In this document: piece by piece, positions 8,642-19,300 of the stretch
Layout of the letters: each line of letters starts with the position of its first letter
Numbering within the stretch: position 1 is the first letter of the stretch
From: JBMNTP01 sp050945795
GTDB taxonomy: Bacteria > Bacillota > Clostridia > Christensenellales > MGBC116941
Reading direction: 5' to 3'
Length of the DNA stretch: 64,000 bases
Assembly: GCA_050945795.1 (NCBI GenBank)
Contig: JBMNTP010000006.1
Coordinates: forward strand, 7,497-71,496
Position numbers and translations under genes: made by a program
The notes under the pieces: model-generated
Database searches by the model: none
Told to the model about the DNA's origin: nothing
Seen by the model: the letters and a program-made list of their open reading frames with translations, nothing else

Positions 8642-10533
8642 GTCTCCGCCTCCTTCTCATATATTTCTATCGCCTCTTTAAGCATACACTCGGCTTCATC
8701 TATAGTCGCCTTGCGTATATACGCTCCGGCTATGGATAAATGTCCTCCGCCGCCCAGTTTTTCAAGCATAAGTTGCACATTTATGCCGCCAAGCGACCTG
8801 CCGCTTATATTCACACCGTCATTCGCCTTGCTCAGCACAAACGACGCCTCAACGCCTCGTATTCCGGTAAGCGCGTCGGCGGCCTGCGCCGATATAAGCG
8901 CGGCGTTATGCATATCAGGGCATCTGGCTATGGCGATGCCGTTTTCCATAATCGCAGCGCTTTGAACTATGCCGCTTCTTACCTTAAATGAGTTTATATC
9001 GTCCTGGAACAGCGATCGTATGGCGGTGGTGTTGGCGCCGGCTTTTCTAAGGTACGCCGCCGCCTCAAAAGTCCTTACGCCTGTTTTAACGGTAAAGCCT
9101 TTTGTGTCTATTATTATACCTGATAGCAACGCCCCCGCCTCTATCGGCAGCAGCTTTATGTCCTCTGAAAAATACTGTATAACCTCCGTCATAAGCTCGC
9201 ATATTGATGAGGCGTACGGCTCAAGGTAGGACAGCGCCGCGTTATCTATGCTGTCATGGCCGCGGCGGTGGTGGTCCATAACAACAAGCGTGCCGCATTT
9301 ATCCAGCATCTCGGGTATAGCGAGGCGGCTTTTTAGCTGCGTATCAACAACCACCAGCATCGACTTTGGCCCCATTTTTTCATACGCCGCTTCCGGCGTT
9401 ATAATGGCGTCCTTATATTCCTCGGATTTTAGCAGCCTATGCCTTAGCTCCTCTATCGCCGGGGCATCATGCTCGGCTATTATGCTTACCGGCTTACCAA
9501 TGCTTTTGGCGCATCTGGCCACGCCAACCGAAGCGCCAAGCGAATCAAGATCGGGCGATATATGCCCTGTAACGTATATATGCTCACACGCCTGCATGAG
9601 CGTGCGAAATGTCTTTGCGAAAGAGCGGCTTTTAACTTTGGTGCTCTTTTTGACGGCATGCCTTCTGCCGCCGTATATAATCACCTTATCCTTGTTCTTT
9701 ATAACAGCCTGATCGCCGCCTCTGTCTATCGCCATCTCAAGCGCCTGCTTCGCATACTCCTGCGACGCCTTGGGCGACACACCGCTGCCAACGCCTATTG
9801 AAACGGATACTCCTCCGGCGTTGCCGGCGTCTATCTTTCTTATATCGTCAAGCAGCGAGAACTTCGTCCTTTGCAAGCTTTCAAGATGCTTTTTTTGAAA
9901 CACACAAAGAAATTTGTCTCTGTCGGTGCGCTGACAAAATCCGTCCAGCTCGCGAAACTTTTCATCAAGCGTCCGCCACGTTTCCGAACCTATCATGCTT
10001 TGCCTGGCGTCATCAACCTGCGCTATCATATCGTCGTAATTGTCAAGCTGTACTATAGCCGCTACGGTATATCCTTCTTCATACAAGCGGCTGTATCTTT
10101 CCGCCGCCGATGCGTCGGTAAAGCTTATAAGCCAACCCGCCTCTGTAACCACAACCGAAGTTTCATACACGCTGCTTTTAAAGTTTACCTTCCTCGGCTC
10201 CCTAAAATTGCCTATCCCCGGCACAACATCTATAAAGCGCTTGCCCTCCCCGTTCATACCGGCAAGCGCATGGAAAGCCCTGTTGCCCCATGCTATATGC
10301 TCACGCTTGTCCACAAATACCAGCGGTATATCAACGATCTCGCAATACTTGCCCTCCTCGTCGGTGCCGCCTTTAACGGTGCCGCGCAGGTGTACCGCGG
10401 CTATCACCGCCGCGCTTACAATAATACATATCACACCCGCCCAAATATTAAGAAAAAGTATAACGGAGTTAAGCAGCGCTATCGCCGCTATAATAAGCGC
10501 CTTGCCCCACGCGGTAATTTTACTCGCCCCCAT
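8638..10533 (-). CDS. gdpP: Cyclic-di-AMP phosphodiesterase GdpP (DHH family)
   Basis: Membrane-bound enzyme that hydrolyses c-di-AMP to pApA and so tunes potassium and osmotic balance and wall stress responses. The 631-residue chain matches the family: two N-terminal TM segments (about 13-48), a PAS-like domain (about 65-145), a degenerate GGDEF domain (about 150-290), then DHH and DHHA1 domains. The Mn-binding motifs are visible: HISPDLDS (324-331), VVDTQ (395-399), MDHH (419-422), and GGGGH near residue 600. It sits between yybS and rplI, as in Bacillus. The 4-bp overlap with rplI suggests the two are co-expressed. Confidence 0.95.
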   Translation of the reverse strand: MGASKITAWGKALIIAAIALLNSVILFLNIWAGVICIIVSAAVIAAVHLRGTVKGGTDEEGKYCEIVDIPLVFVDKREHIAWGNRAFHALAGMNGEGKRFIDVVPGIGNFREPRKVNFKSSVYETSVVVTEAGWLISFTDASAAERYSRLYEEGYTVAAIVQLDNYDDMIAQVDDARQSMIGSETWRTLDEKFRELDGFCQRTDRDKFLCVFQKKHLESLQRTKFSLLDDIRKIDAGNAGGVSVSIGVGSGVSPKASQEYAKQALEMAIDRGGDQAVIKNKDKVIIYGGRRHAVKKSTKVKSRSFAKTFRTLMQACEHIYVTGHISPDLDSLGASVGVARCAKSIGKPVSIIAEHDAPAIEELRHRLLKSEEYKDAIITPEAAYEKMGPKSMLVVVDTQLKSRLAIPEMLDKCGTLVVMDHHRRGHDSIDNAALSYLEPYASSICELMTEVIQYFSEDIKLLPIEAGALLSGIIIDTKGFTVKTGVRTFEAAAYLRKAGANTTAIRSLFQDDINSFKVRSGIVQSAAIMENGIAIARCPDMHNAALISAQAADALTGIRGVEASFVLSKANDGVNISGRSLGGINVQLMLEKLGGGGHLSIAGAYIRKATIDEAECMLKEAIEIYEKEAET

Positions 10534-10548
10534 ACGCCACCTCCCCGT

Positions 10549-11622
10549 CTATCCTTTTATAACAGCCCTGTCTCTAAGTTTAAATATATACTCAATAGCC
10601 CCAACAAGCATTAAAATGTCTGCAAAAACTACGGATATAAGCGTAAGCATAGCAACTCGCCCGCCTTTTTTCGCCATCTTCGAGGTAATAAAAAAGTCAA
10701 GGAAGCAAATACCCAGCACCCCGAATATAACTTCAAGCATGCCGTATATCGCGCTGCCGGCAACGTCCATCGCCGCGTTATCTACAAAGTATGTGATCAA
10801 AAGCGCCACGAGCATTATTATAATGCCCCTTATAAGCACCTTTGGCATCTTCCATAGCCTTAGCGGCGGTATGCCGCGCACCGCCATTCCCGCCCTCTTA
10901 GCCCTCCAGCGCACAACGATGTAATTTATAAGGCCACCAAATATAGAGTAGCGCGCCATAAGTGGCAGTATTCCTACTCTAAAGGCGAATTCGAGGTTTT
11001 TCATAGTATAGTCTAGCATGTCTGCGCTAATCGGCCCCGGTATCATTAAAACTTCATTTATAATGCCGGTGTTTGCCGTATCAAGCAGTTTGTAATAAAC
11101 ATAATGCGCCTTCGCGAGATATCCGCCTGTTTCGGTTTCAAAATAACTTCTTAATACCGCAACGCCTTCCGCCACAATATCGCCACGCACAAAAAGCCAG
11201 AAAACTCCGAGCATAAGCGCCAGTCCCGCCGCTACGGCCAGCGCACTTATAAGCACGCTTTCATAAAATCCGCTCTTTTTTAGCGTTACATATGCAACCG
11301 CCAACACAGGTGGTATAAGCATTGCGGTAAACGCAGCGGCTGTCTCTATGCCAAAAATCATATACAGCCCGGCTGCGTATAGCGCAGTTAAAACGGCGAA
11401 CCCGCCCTTGTCTTTTATATACATCACCGTAAACGGTATTGGTATTACCACCGCCATAGGCAAAGTCCATATTCCAAGAGTTACTATTGCCGCCCATGTC
11501 CACGCCAGTGCCGCGGCTGCGTATAGAATACTTTTTAGCAGCACTATAAATACATTGTCTCTTTTCAATACGCATTCCTTTCGCATACCAAGGCCGCCCT
11601 CAGCCATAGCAGCGCCCCGCAA
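10549..11622 (-). CDS. yybS: YybS family (DUF2232) membrane protein
   Basis: Polytopic membrane protein of 357 residues with about eight hydrophobic segments. It is the first gene of the yybS-gdpP-rplI-dnaB operon. Members of this family occupy the same place in Bacillus and Clostridia and are annotated DUF2232. The S-component-like hydrophobic pattern has led to transport proposals, but no function is settled. An early start at 11622 adds a short hydrophilic leader (MRGAAMAEGGLGMRKE). Met13, at 11586, is an alternative start. A near-consensus promoter lies 60-90 bp upstream. Confidence 0.8.
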   Translation of the reverse strand: MRGAAMAEGGLGMRKECVLKRDNVFIVLLKSILYAAAALAWTWAAIVTLGIWTLPMAVVIPIPFTVMYIKDKGGFAVLTALYAAGLYMIFGIETAAAFTAMLIPPVLAVAYVTLKKSGFYESVLISALAVAAGLALMLGVFWLFVRGDIVAEGVAVLRSYFETETGGYLAKAHYVYYKLLDTANTGIINEVLMIPGPISADMLDYTMKNLEFAFRVGILPLMARYSIFGGLINYIVVRWRAKRAGMAVRGIPPLRLWKMPKVLIRGIIIMLVALLITYFVDNAAMDVAGSAIYGMLEVIFGVLGICFLDFFITSKMAKKGGRVAMLTLISVVFADILMLVGAIEYIFKLRDRAVIKG

Positions 11623-11681
11623 TACAGCTTTTATAGCCGGTAAGTTGCGCCGCCATAGAATCCGACCAGTTTACTACCAAT

Positions 11682-11710
11682 ATTGTATTTTCTTACCTGC
11701 CCTTTGTCAA
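11682..11710 (-). promoter_or_regulatory. Sigma-A promoter of the yybS-gdpP-rplI-dnaB operon
   Basis: On the minus strand TTGACA (11705-11710) and TACAAT (11682-11687) are exactly 17 bp apart, which is near consensus. No other operon promoter is needed, because the four genes are closely packed. Confidence 0.8.
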
Positions 11711-11765
11711 ATGCTCGGATGCGCCGCGCATTATCGCTTTAATCGTATGTTTTGGCGGAGTTAAG

Positions 11766-11795
11766 GCAAAAAAGCGCGGTTTTGCGCGCTTTAAA
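11766..11795 (-). terminator. Intrinsic terminator of rpsF-ssb-rpsR
   Basis: On the minus strand AAGCGCG...CGCGCTT forms a hairpin followed by six T residues. A second GC-rich inverted repeat (AAGGCGCGG.../...GCGCCTT, about 11800-11826) precedes it, so termination after rpsR is probably strong. Confidence 0.8.
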
Positions 11796-11857
11796 AGCAA
11801 GGCGCCGCCTTTTGGCCGCGCCTTTATCTTTTGGTTTGTATAATTAAAAAACCTGTA

Positions 11858-12103
11858 TTATTCGGATACATAAGGCAGCAGGGCTACAACTCTCGCCCTT
11901 TTAACCGCCATCGCCAGCTGACGCTGATGCTTCGCGCAGGTGCCTGACATGCGCCTTGGCATTATCTTACCGCGCTCGGTAATGCTTTTGCGAAGCTTGT
12001 TTACATCTTTATAATCAATGCTCTGCGACTTGTCGGCGCAGAACTGGCAGATCCTTCTTCTGGTTCTGCGGCCTCTCGGCCTTCTTCCGCGGTCGTCGTT
12101 CAT
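11858..12103 (-). CDS. rpsR: 30S ribosomal protein S18
   Basis: S18, 81 residues, pairs with S6 on the 30S platform. The central segment ICQFCADKSQSIDYKDVNKL and the following RKSITERGKIMPRRMSGTC match the family. The Cys residues (two in CQFC, one in SGTC, with a nearby His) fit the zinc-binding (C+) form of S18. Strong GGAGG site. Last gene of rpsF-ssb-rpsR. Confidence 0.98.
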   Translation of the reverse strand: MNDDRGRRPRGRRTRRRICQFCADKSQSIDYKDVNKLRKSITERGKIMPRRMSGTCAKHQRQLAMAVKRARVVALLPYVSE

Positions 12104-12118
12104 ATTATTTCCTCCTTA

Positions 12119-12529
12119 TCAGAATGGGAGCTCTTCGTCTTCAAGCTCTGTAAACCCGTGCGCAGGCATATCGCTGCCCGACGGCTGCGAAAACCTGCCG
12201 GATTCTCCCGCCGGCTTGCTGTCAAGGAACTGAACTTCATCGGCAACAACTTCCGTCACATACCTTTTGCTGCCGTCCTGCGCATCATAAGAACGGGTTT
12301 GTATGGTACCAAAGACCGCCACCTTGCTACCCTTGCGAAGATATTTTCCGCAATTCTCAGCCAGCGTGCGCCAGGTCACAATGGGTATAAAGTCCGCCTG
12401 CTTTTCGCCCTGGGCAGACTGGTACCTGCGCGTTATGGCAACGGTAAAAGAGGTTACCGGTGTGCCTCCGCCGGTTACGCGTTGGTCGGGGTCTTTTGTT
12501 AAATTGCCGATAAGTATAGCTTTATTCAT
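12119..12529 (-). CDS. ssb: Single-stranded DNA-binding protein
   Basis: SSB of 136 residues. The OB-fold spans residues about 1-105 (MNKAILIGNLTKDPDQRVT start, then FTVAITRRYQSAQGEKQADFIPIVTWRTLAENC). A short flexible linker leads to the acidic tip EDEELPF, which recruits repair and replication proteins. It lies between rpsF and rpsR, the normal Firmicute arrangement. The protein coats ssDNA at forks and during recombination. Confidence 0.98.
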   Translation of the reverse strand: MNKAILIGNLTKDPDQRVTGGGTPVTSFTVAITRRYQSAQGEKQADFIPIVTWRTLAENCGKYLRKGSKVAVFGTIQTRSYDAQDGSKRYVTEVVADEVQFLDSKPAGESGRFSQPSGSDMPAHGFTELEDEELPF

Positions 12530-12541
12530 AATATCAATTCC

Positions 12542-12829
12542 TCATTCGCCTTGACGGGTGGTCATATAGCGCAACACTTGTTCGGATATTTTCATATTCC
12601 TCTCAAGCTCCTTGGGGAATTCGGGCGCCGCGCTGTAGCTTAACAGAACGTAATAGCCGTCGTTCATATCTTCGATAGGATACGCCAGCCTTCGCTTTCC
12701 CCATTCATCTGCCTTTTCAAGAATGCCGCCGTTTGACGTTATCAAATCGTTGAATTTCACAACGGCAGCCTTTATGGCTTCCTCCTCGAGTTCAGCATTG
12801 ATGATGTAAAGGGTTTCGTACTTTACCAT
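12542..12829 (-). CDS. rpsF: 30S ribosomal protein S6
   Basis: S6, 95 residues, binds S18 and the central domain of 16S rRNA. It begins MVKYETLYIINAELEEEAI and ends near LERNMKISEQVLRYMTTR, both typical. The frame stays open upstream to 12865, but the extra 12 codons cover the ribosome-binding site AAGGAGGTG. The ATG at 12829 is therefore the real start. First gene of rpsF-ssb-rpsR, with a near-consensus promoter 60 bp upstream. Confidence 0.97.
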   Translation of the reverse strand: MVKYETLYIINAELEEEAIKAAVVKFNDLITSNGGILEKADEWGKRRLAYPIEDMNDGYYVLLSYSAAPEFPKELERNMKISEQVLRYMTTRQGE

Positions 12830-12834
12830 GCTTT

Positions 12835-12882
12835 CACCTCCTTCTGGACTAATGGCCCCGCCCAAAGCGGAGCAAGGATGCT
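12835..12882 (-). promoter_or_regulatory. rpsF leader hairpin, candidate S6:S18 autoregulatory element
   Basis: The short leader of rpsF contains a stem formed by GCTCCGC and GCGGGGC with a small loop, just before the ribosome-binding site. In many bacteria the S6:S18 complex binds a leader hairpin displaying a CCG trinucleotide and represses its own mRNA. A CCG is present here, but I cannot confirm the full motif. This is a candidate only. Confidence 0.35.
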
Positions 12883-12887
12883 AAAGT

Positions 12888-12916
12888 ATTATAACAGAAC
12901 GCTTATCCATTTGCAA
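12888..12916 (-). promoter_or_regulatory. Sigma-A promoter of rpsF-ssb-rpsR
   Basis: TTGCAA (12911-12916) and TATAAT (12888-12893) on the minus strand, 17-bp spacing. The predicted start lies near 12881 and gives a leader of about 50 nt. Confidence 0.8.
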
Positions 12917-12949
12917 ACGCAATTTCCCGTTTTTAACATGCTTCCCTGG

Positions 12950-15900
12950 CTATACGCTTATCTTCTGTCCATGCGAAAGCAGGTAAATATATTTCTCCTT
13001 AACCCTTATGCCGCTAAGCCGCTCTACCGCCTTAGCGTAAAGCTCTATCTGCCGCCCATGCCGCTCTTTAGCTATGTCAAGCTCGCCTTGCGGCAGTCTG
13101 TCCGTCTTGTAATCCACAAGCACCCAGCCGTCCCCCTCAAGGAACAAACAATCTATTATGCCTTGTAGCAATATATTATCATCGCCCTCATACCCTATCT
13201 CTTTAGCCGGCACAGCATATACAAAAGGCTCCTCTCTTCTAAGCTCCTTCGCCGCCGCCATCCTTCTAGCAATGCCGCTTTCAAAAAACTCCGCCAGCTT
13301 TTCCATATCAAGAAGCGCCGCCTGCTCATCAGTAAGCTTGCCCGCCTCAACCATGGAGCACACCTGAGCGGCTATCCCCGCTTTTGACGTATCGCCCAGG
13401 CGCATATGCCGTATAGCCTCATGCATTGCTGTACCTATCTTGGCCGCCTCATGCGTTTTAACTTCTCCAACGCCTATTGTATACTTCTTTTGGCTAAGCG
13501 CGCTTACAGACAGCTTGGCGGGTATGCCGCCGCCATGCGGATACTTCCATTCTAGCATATCAAAAACCCAGTCCGCCTCGACTTGCTTCTCTTGCTCCGC
13601 CTCTTGCTGTGGCGGCTCGGGCGGAGTTCGGATATCTATGCTAAAGTCAGCCTCCTCAACCATAAGTGGACTATCTACTCCGCCGCCCGGCATATCGCCG
13701 CCCGCCCTGCTCCTTATAACCGCCTGCCCTATCCAGTCAAGCAGACTTGACGCCGACGCTACAGCCTCCGGCCTTAGCGGTCTGCGCCATTTTTCGGCGG
13801 CTTTTTCAGCGTCGCGGCAGGTGCCTATAAGTATGAGCTTTTTTTCGGCACGGGTCATGCCCACATACATAACCCTTATAACTTCTGCCTTGCTTTCAAG
13901 CTCTAACCGCCTGTTGATTGCTTCTCTTATTATAGTGTCTTTTCTAACGCGGGTATCAGGGTTTATATGCCTTATGCCAACAGGATAATCCTTGTGCAGT
14001 ATTATATCGGCTCCGCCCGTCACCGGCCTCATGCGCTTACCTAGCCCCATGAATAAAACGGCGGGAAATTGCAATCCTTTGCTTTTATGAACAGACATTA
14101 TCCTTACCATGTCGTCGCTTTCACTAAGTATATTAACCTCGGCATCCCGCGCCGCGCTGCCCGTCTCTAAACGCGATATAAACGCATGCAGCCCGCCGCC
14201 CTCATTTTCAAACGCCGCCGCCGACATAGCGAGGCGCTGAAGATTTTCAACGCGCTGCCTGCCACCCGGCATCACTTCTACAGTTTTAAGCAAGCCGCAT
14301 TCATCTAGCAGCCACCAAACATACTCCTCAATGCCTTTTGACTTTGCCGCCGTCTTCCATTTCGATAGCTTATCAAAAAAGCCATTCAGCTTTAGCGCCA
14401 AAGCGTTTTCTTTGCTTTTGGCGTATTCCATGGCGCATTCATAATAGAATTTGCTTTTTATAGTCCGTATCTCCGCCAGCTCCTCAGCCGAAAAACCGCC
14501 TATAGAAGAATACATAACGCTTAGCAGCGGCGTATCGTTCCTTTTATTGTCTATCACCTTTAAAAGGCTTATAAAAACATCCGCCTCCACCGGCTGCTGC
14601 GCCGATCTTGAAGAGTACGAATAAGCGGGAATGCCTGACGCCATCAAAATGCCCTGTATAGCCTGCGCGGCGTTGCCCTCGTTCGGCGTGCGATGCAGCA
14701 AGGCTATATCCCTAAAATTATAACCTTTTTCAATCAGCTTAAATATTATATCCGCCGCAGCTAAAGCCTCTCTTTCCGCCTCCTTAAGCTCCTCTAAAGC
14801 GTCCGAGCCGCCCTCCGGCGGTTCAAGCAAAACAAGCTCTACCGGCTCGTTCTCTATATCGCCCCTGCCGCATATAAGCATTTCATTCTCGCCATACCCA
14901 ACGCCGTCTAAAGAGACACCCATTATATGCGAAAATATATGGTTTACACAGCTTATAATGTTGGCGCTGCTTCTAAAATTCTTGTTAAGCCGCACCATTT
15001 CACCGCCGCCGTCCGGCTGGCAATACATTTTAGCTTTTTCCATAAACAGCGTAGGATCGCCGTTTCTAAAGTTGTATATGCTCTGTTTAACATCGCCAAC
15101 CATAAAAAGATTTGTGCCGTCGGTTATGCTTTTAAGTATCGCCTCTTGCACCATGTTTACGTCCTGATATTCATCTACAAAAACATGCTTAAATCTTTGC
15201 CGGTATTCGGCGGCTATATCTTCATGCTCTAAAGCCCTAAGCGCGTAATATTCTAGGTCTGCGAAATCAAGCATCGCCCTCGCGTTCTTCTTTTCAAGAT
15301 ACTTATCCATAAACAAGCGCACCTCCGAGAAAAGCGATTCCACCGCCGGCAGCATACGGTTAAGCTCTGCTGCCCTCTCCTCAACCTCAGAATACGCCGC
15401 ATAGCTGCACGCCTTGGCGATAAGCGCCCGCCCCTCATCGCGCAGTTGTTTTGCCGGAGCCACCGCTTCTCTAAGCCCTTTTTGGCGCGAACCCTGATCC
15501 CACCTTCTAAACTCAACGCCATTAAGCGCCGACAGCGCCGTAATATCGCCGTCCTCAAGCTCCTCAATAAGCTGATCACAAATTTCTATATCGTTATCGA
15601 GTATCTCCGCCGCCCTTTCGCTAAGCGAACCGAGCGCCTCAACCGCATTGTAAAAATACTCGGACGCCGAGCGCACAAGCGCCAAAGCCGCCGTGCTTAT
15701 CTCCTTTGCCTCCCGGCTTTTCGTTAGCTGCTCTGCCGTTATAGCATAAGCGGCAATAGAATCGTTAATCCAGCCGTCGCGATCAGGCCGATGCTCAAGG
15801 TATTTATATATAGAAAGCATTGCCTCTTTTAGCTGATTATCGCCCGAAGGCGCTATTACAGCGGCCAGCCGCTCGCCTTTTTCGCTCGAATAAAGTTCTT

Positions 15901-16327
15901 CAATAGCCTCATCAAGCGCCTCCTCCATAAGAAGGCCGCTCGCCCTGGCGTCCCCTACTCTAAAAGCCGGATCAATGCCAACCCGCTCAAAATGCTGCTT
16001 AAGTATATATTTACACAGCGAATGTATAGTCGATATGCGGGCGGAAGGCAGACTCTCAAGCTGCTCTTTAAGATGCGCCCGCTTGCCGCTTCCTGCGGTA
16101 TCGACAGCCTCTGTCAGCCGCTTGCGTATGCGCTCTCGCATCTCCGCAGCCGCCGCGTTTGAGAAGGTAACCACAAGGAAATCCTCGGCTTTCTCTCCGC
16201 CGTTTATAAGCTCTATAATTCTCTGCGTAAGCACCGCCGTCTTTCCTGCGCCGGCCCCCGCTCCTACCAACAAATTATGCCCGCGCGCGAATATGGCGCG
16301 GCGCTGCTCTTTTGTCCACTTAGTCAT
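12950..16327 (-). CDS. addA: ATP-dependent helicase/nuclease subunit A (AddA)
   Basis: Large subunit of the AddAB helicase-nuclease, which processes double-strand breaks to give recombinogenic 3' ends (the Firmicute RecBCD equivalent). It has 1125 residues, slightly shorter than Bacillus AddA. Superfamily-1 helicase motifs are in order: Walker A VGAGAGAGKT (about 21-30), HVFVDEYQDVN (motif II, about 385), LNKNFRSS, MSVHKSKGLQFP (motif V) and RVMYVGMTRAEKKL (motif VI). The C-terminal nuclease core is GWVLVDYKTDR. The start overlaps the addB stop by 8 bases, so the subunits are translationally coupled. Confidence 0.96.
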   Translation of the reverse strand: MTKWTKEQRRAIFARGHNLLVGAGAGAGKTAVLTQRIIELINGGEKAEDFLVVTFSNAAAAEMRERIRKRLTEAVDTAGSGKRAHLKEQLESLPSARISTIHSLCKYILKQHFERVGIDPAFRVGDARASGLLMEEALDEAIEELYSSEKGERLAAVIAPSGDNQLKEAMLSIYKYLEHRPDRDGWINDSIAAYAITAEQLTKSREAKEISTAALALVRSASEYFYNAVEALGSLSERAAEILDNDIEICDQLIEELEDGDITALSALNGVEFRRWDQGSRQKGLREAVAPAKQLRDEGRALIAKACSYAAYSEVEERAAELNRMLPAVESLFSEVRLFMDKYLEKKNARAMLDFADLEYYALRALEHEDIAAEYRQRFKHVFVDEYQDVNMVQEAILKSITDGTNLFMVGDVKQSIYNFRNGDPTLFMEKAKMYCQPDGGGEMVRLNKNFRSSANIISCVNHIFSHIMGVSLDGVGYGENEMLICGRGDIENEPVELVLLEPPEGGSDALEELKEAEREALAAADIIFKLIEKGYNFRDIALLHRTPNEGNAAQAIQGILMASGIPAYSYSSRSAQQPVEADVFISLLKVIDNKRNDTPLLSVMYSSIGGFSAEELAEIRTIKSKFYYECAMEYAKSKENALALKLNGFFDKLSKWKTAAKSKGIEEYVWWLLDECGLLKTVEVMPGGRQRVENLQRLAMSAAAFENEGGGLHAFISRLETGSAARDAEVNILSESDDMVRIMSVHKSKGLQFPAVLFMGLGKRMRPVTGGADIILHKDYPVGIRHINPDTRVRKDTIIREAINRRLELESKAEVIRVMYVGMTRAEKKLILIGTCRDAEKAAEKWRRPLRPEAVASASSLLDWIGQAVIRSRAGGDMPGGGVDSPLMVEEADFSIDIRTPPEPPQQEAEQEKQVEADWVFDMLEWKYPHGGGIPAKLSVSALSQKKYTIGVGEVKTHEAAKIGTAMHEAIRHMRLGDTSKAGIAAQVCSMVEAGKLTDEQAALLDMEKLAEFFESGIARRMAAAKELRREEPFVYAVPAKEIGYEGDDNILLQGIIDCLFLEGDGWVLVDYKTDRLPQGELDIAKERHGRQIELYAKAVERLSGIRVKEKYIYLLSHGQKISV

Positions 16328-19300
16328 CGCCGTCCTCCTTATCGCCGTTTATCGATGCAAATATGTCGCCGTCCCCCGCTTTTTTGCCGCCCCGCCTTTC
16401 AATCCGGCATATCGCCGCATACCCGCAATAAGCGCACGGGTCCCTCCGCGCCATAACCGGCCTTATGGCGATATCCCCGCTCATTATGCCACGAACGGCT
16501 TCTTCGGCCTTTAAAACGGCGTATTCTATAGCCGCATCAAGCTTATCCGGCGGCAGTTTTTTCTCTTTTCCCACCGCCGCCCCGCCCTCAAGTATAAGAC
16601 CGCTTATCTGCGGCAGCTTTTCAAACTCGGCTTCCGCCGCTTTCTCCGCCGCCATATCAACGCCTTTTGCTATGCTAAAAGAATATGAAAGGCTCATATA
16701 ATGAAGGCCGCCGGGCGAAACGCTTTTGGCTCCGCTTGAGAGCATAAGTAAAGCTGCTCGCATATATATAAGAAGCTGAAGCTGCAAACCGGCATAAGCC
16801 TCGTCAAGGTTGAATTGCACCTTGCCCGACTTATAATCGGCAATCCTCACCCGCCCGTCCGGCGCTATATCCACCCTGTCTATAACTCCGGCCAGCCTTA
16901 CCTCGCTGCCGTCCGGCATCTTCGCCGTTATAGGCGCGGGGCCGTCGCCCATGCCAAACTCCATTTCGCTGCCGGCTATCTTATAATCCGACATACGCAT
17001 ATGCTTAAGTATGCTTAAAACGGCGGCGCGTATAGAGCGCTTTATTCTAAGGGCGGTATTTCTAAGCACCGCCGTTTCAAAAAGCATGCCCTCTCGATAT
17101 TCACTAAGCGCCTGATCCAGCATATCGTCCGCCAGCGCCAACGCTTCTTCCTCGCTTATATCCTCCGCTAAAGCGCCTTTTTCCAGCAGTTTTTTTGTAA
17201 AGCCGTCAAGAGCGGCATGGCTAAGCCAGCCTTTATCAACCGGCGGTAGCGAAAACTCCTCGCGCGGTTGCGGCTTAAGGCCGTTCTCAACAAATTGTCG
17301 GAACGGGCAGGCAAAATACTTTTCCAGTCTCGATACGCCTATCGCCGCCCCTCCATATAGCTTTTTAGCTGCAACAGGCGTTATAGACGCGGCGGAGCCC
17401 AGCGTTTTCCCAAAGCGCGCGGCATAAAGCTCCGGCCTGTATTTTTTAAGCCACGCTTTAACATCAGCCCATTCCTTTTGAGCACTAAGCGATACCGCCA
17501 TCTCCTCAGAGCATACAAGCTTTCGGCGCATTCCCTCGCTTAGCGGCATATTCTTTTTAAGCTCAAGGCGGGGAAAAATCTTTCTAAGCCGCCCCACTAT
17601 TTCGCTCGGCTGCAATTCCTCGCTGCCCGAAGCTACAGGATAGCTTATTATTATTTTTTCAGACGGACGTGACAGCGCTCCATACATCTGCATACGCTCT
17701 ACCGCGTTTAGAAACGAGCTTTCCTTGCCCGCCGCCAATCCCCTCTCTTTTAGCAGTCTTATTTCGGTATCGCTAAAAAGCCCGTCGTCGGTATACGCTC
17801 TTGGCAGCACCCCGTCCGACGCGCCTATTATAATAAGCGCCTTTATATTGCCAAGCTTTGTTCTTGAAATATCGCCTATCATAACCTCGTCCGCCGCCGT
17901 AGGTATTATGCCTATCTCTTTTGTAGCCAGTCCGGCGGCTAGCATGGCGGGCAACAGCCGCGCGTCTCCCTCCGCGGCGTCTGCCATTTTAAGCTGCTCA
18001 AGCGTATCTTCTAGCATCTCATACACCTGCGCCACAACCTCGCGCTGCGCTGCCGACTCAATGCTTTCTATCTCTGCGTTAAGCTTTTGCTCAATATCCG
18101 CGCTTTTGGCGTAATTTAAAAGCGCTGCTGCGCCTTCTCCTTTTTTAAGGCCGGCGTCAAGCTCTAAAAGGCGCGGCATAAGCTTTTTCCTAAGCGGCTC
18201 AGCAACATCTGCCTCTCCCTTTTTAAACGGTCTTAAAAACGCCGAGCCTTTTATGCCGTGCTTGATGCAGTAATTCTCAAACATCTCGGCCTCGTTGTCG
18301 TTAAGCCCGGCGTATCCCGTCCTCGCCACCCTTAACACATCCCGCCTTGAATATCCGTGCACCGCATCGATAGCCGCCGTTATAAACTCCACCACCGCGT
18401 GCCCCGATACCGGGTATTTCCTATCTGTAAAGCAGGGTATGCCGCATTCACGAAACACCCTCTCGATTATATGCCCGTATGTATCCATATCGTTGCATAT
18501 AACCGCGATATCTCGCCATCTCGCGCCTTTTTTAGCTAAATCGCATATACCGGCGGCGGCAAACTCCACCTCCGATGTAATATCCGTCATAGCATAAAGC
18601 TCTATCTCATACGGCTCGCCGTCATATTGCGCCGCGGGATAAGCGTACAAATTGCGCTCCATATGCCGCAGCGCGCCGCCGCTTCTCATTACGTATTTTT
18701 CGTTTGGCAGCGTTATTATTTGCGGCGTTATGCCGGCATTCATCACCGCCTCCATGCATTTTTCATAATTAAGCCGCTCCGGTGCGAAAAGAGTATAATC
18801 GCCGGCCTTAGGACTCGTTTCCATAAGAAAAGAAATCGTTATAGACCGAGAGCACACCGTCAAATTTTCTATAAGCCTTAGCATCTGCGCTGTTAATACA
18901 TCAAACCCGTCTATAAAAACAGCGGCCCCGTTTATAAATTCAGCGTCGCACATGCCGTCTATGGCACAGTTTATAAAATCCTCGCTCTCCATCCTGCCGC
19001 TTAATGCCTTTATATATTTTCCGTATATAAGCGCGGCATCGTATAGCTTATCGCCAAGCCGCCCCGGCAACGCCGCGGCATTCATCATAAGTGCATCCGG
19101 CTCAATGTCGGCGCGTTTAAACTCGCTTAGCGCCTCGCTTAGCATAGCTGCGAACCCGGCGCTGTCAGATACGCGGCGGTATACCTTCAGCTCGTCACGG
19201 TTTTCATGCAGCAGCCGCCGTACCAGCATCGCCTTGCCCTGCGCGTCTATGCTTTCAGCCGGCCGCCCTGTTTCGGACAATATCCTATGGATAAGGCGGC

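Noticed and set aside
10040..10924. 294-codon plus-strand frame across yybS and gdpP
   Set aside because: Antisense to two conserved genes, without ribosome-binding site or recognisable motif.
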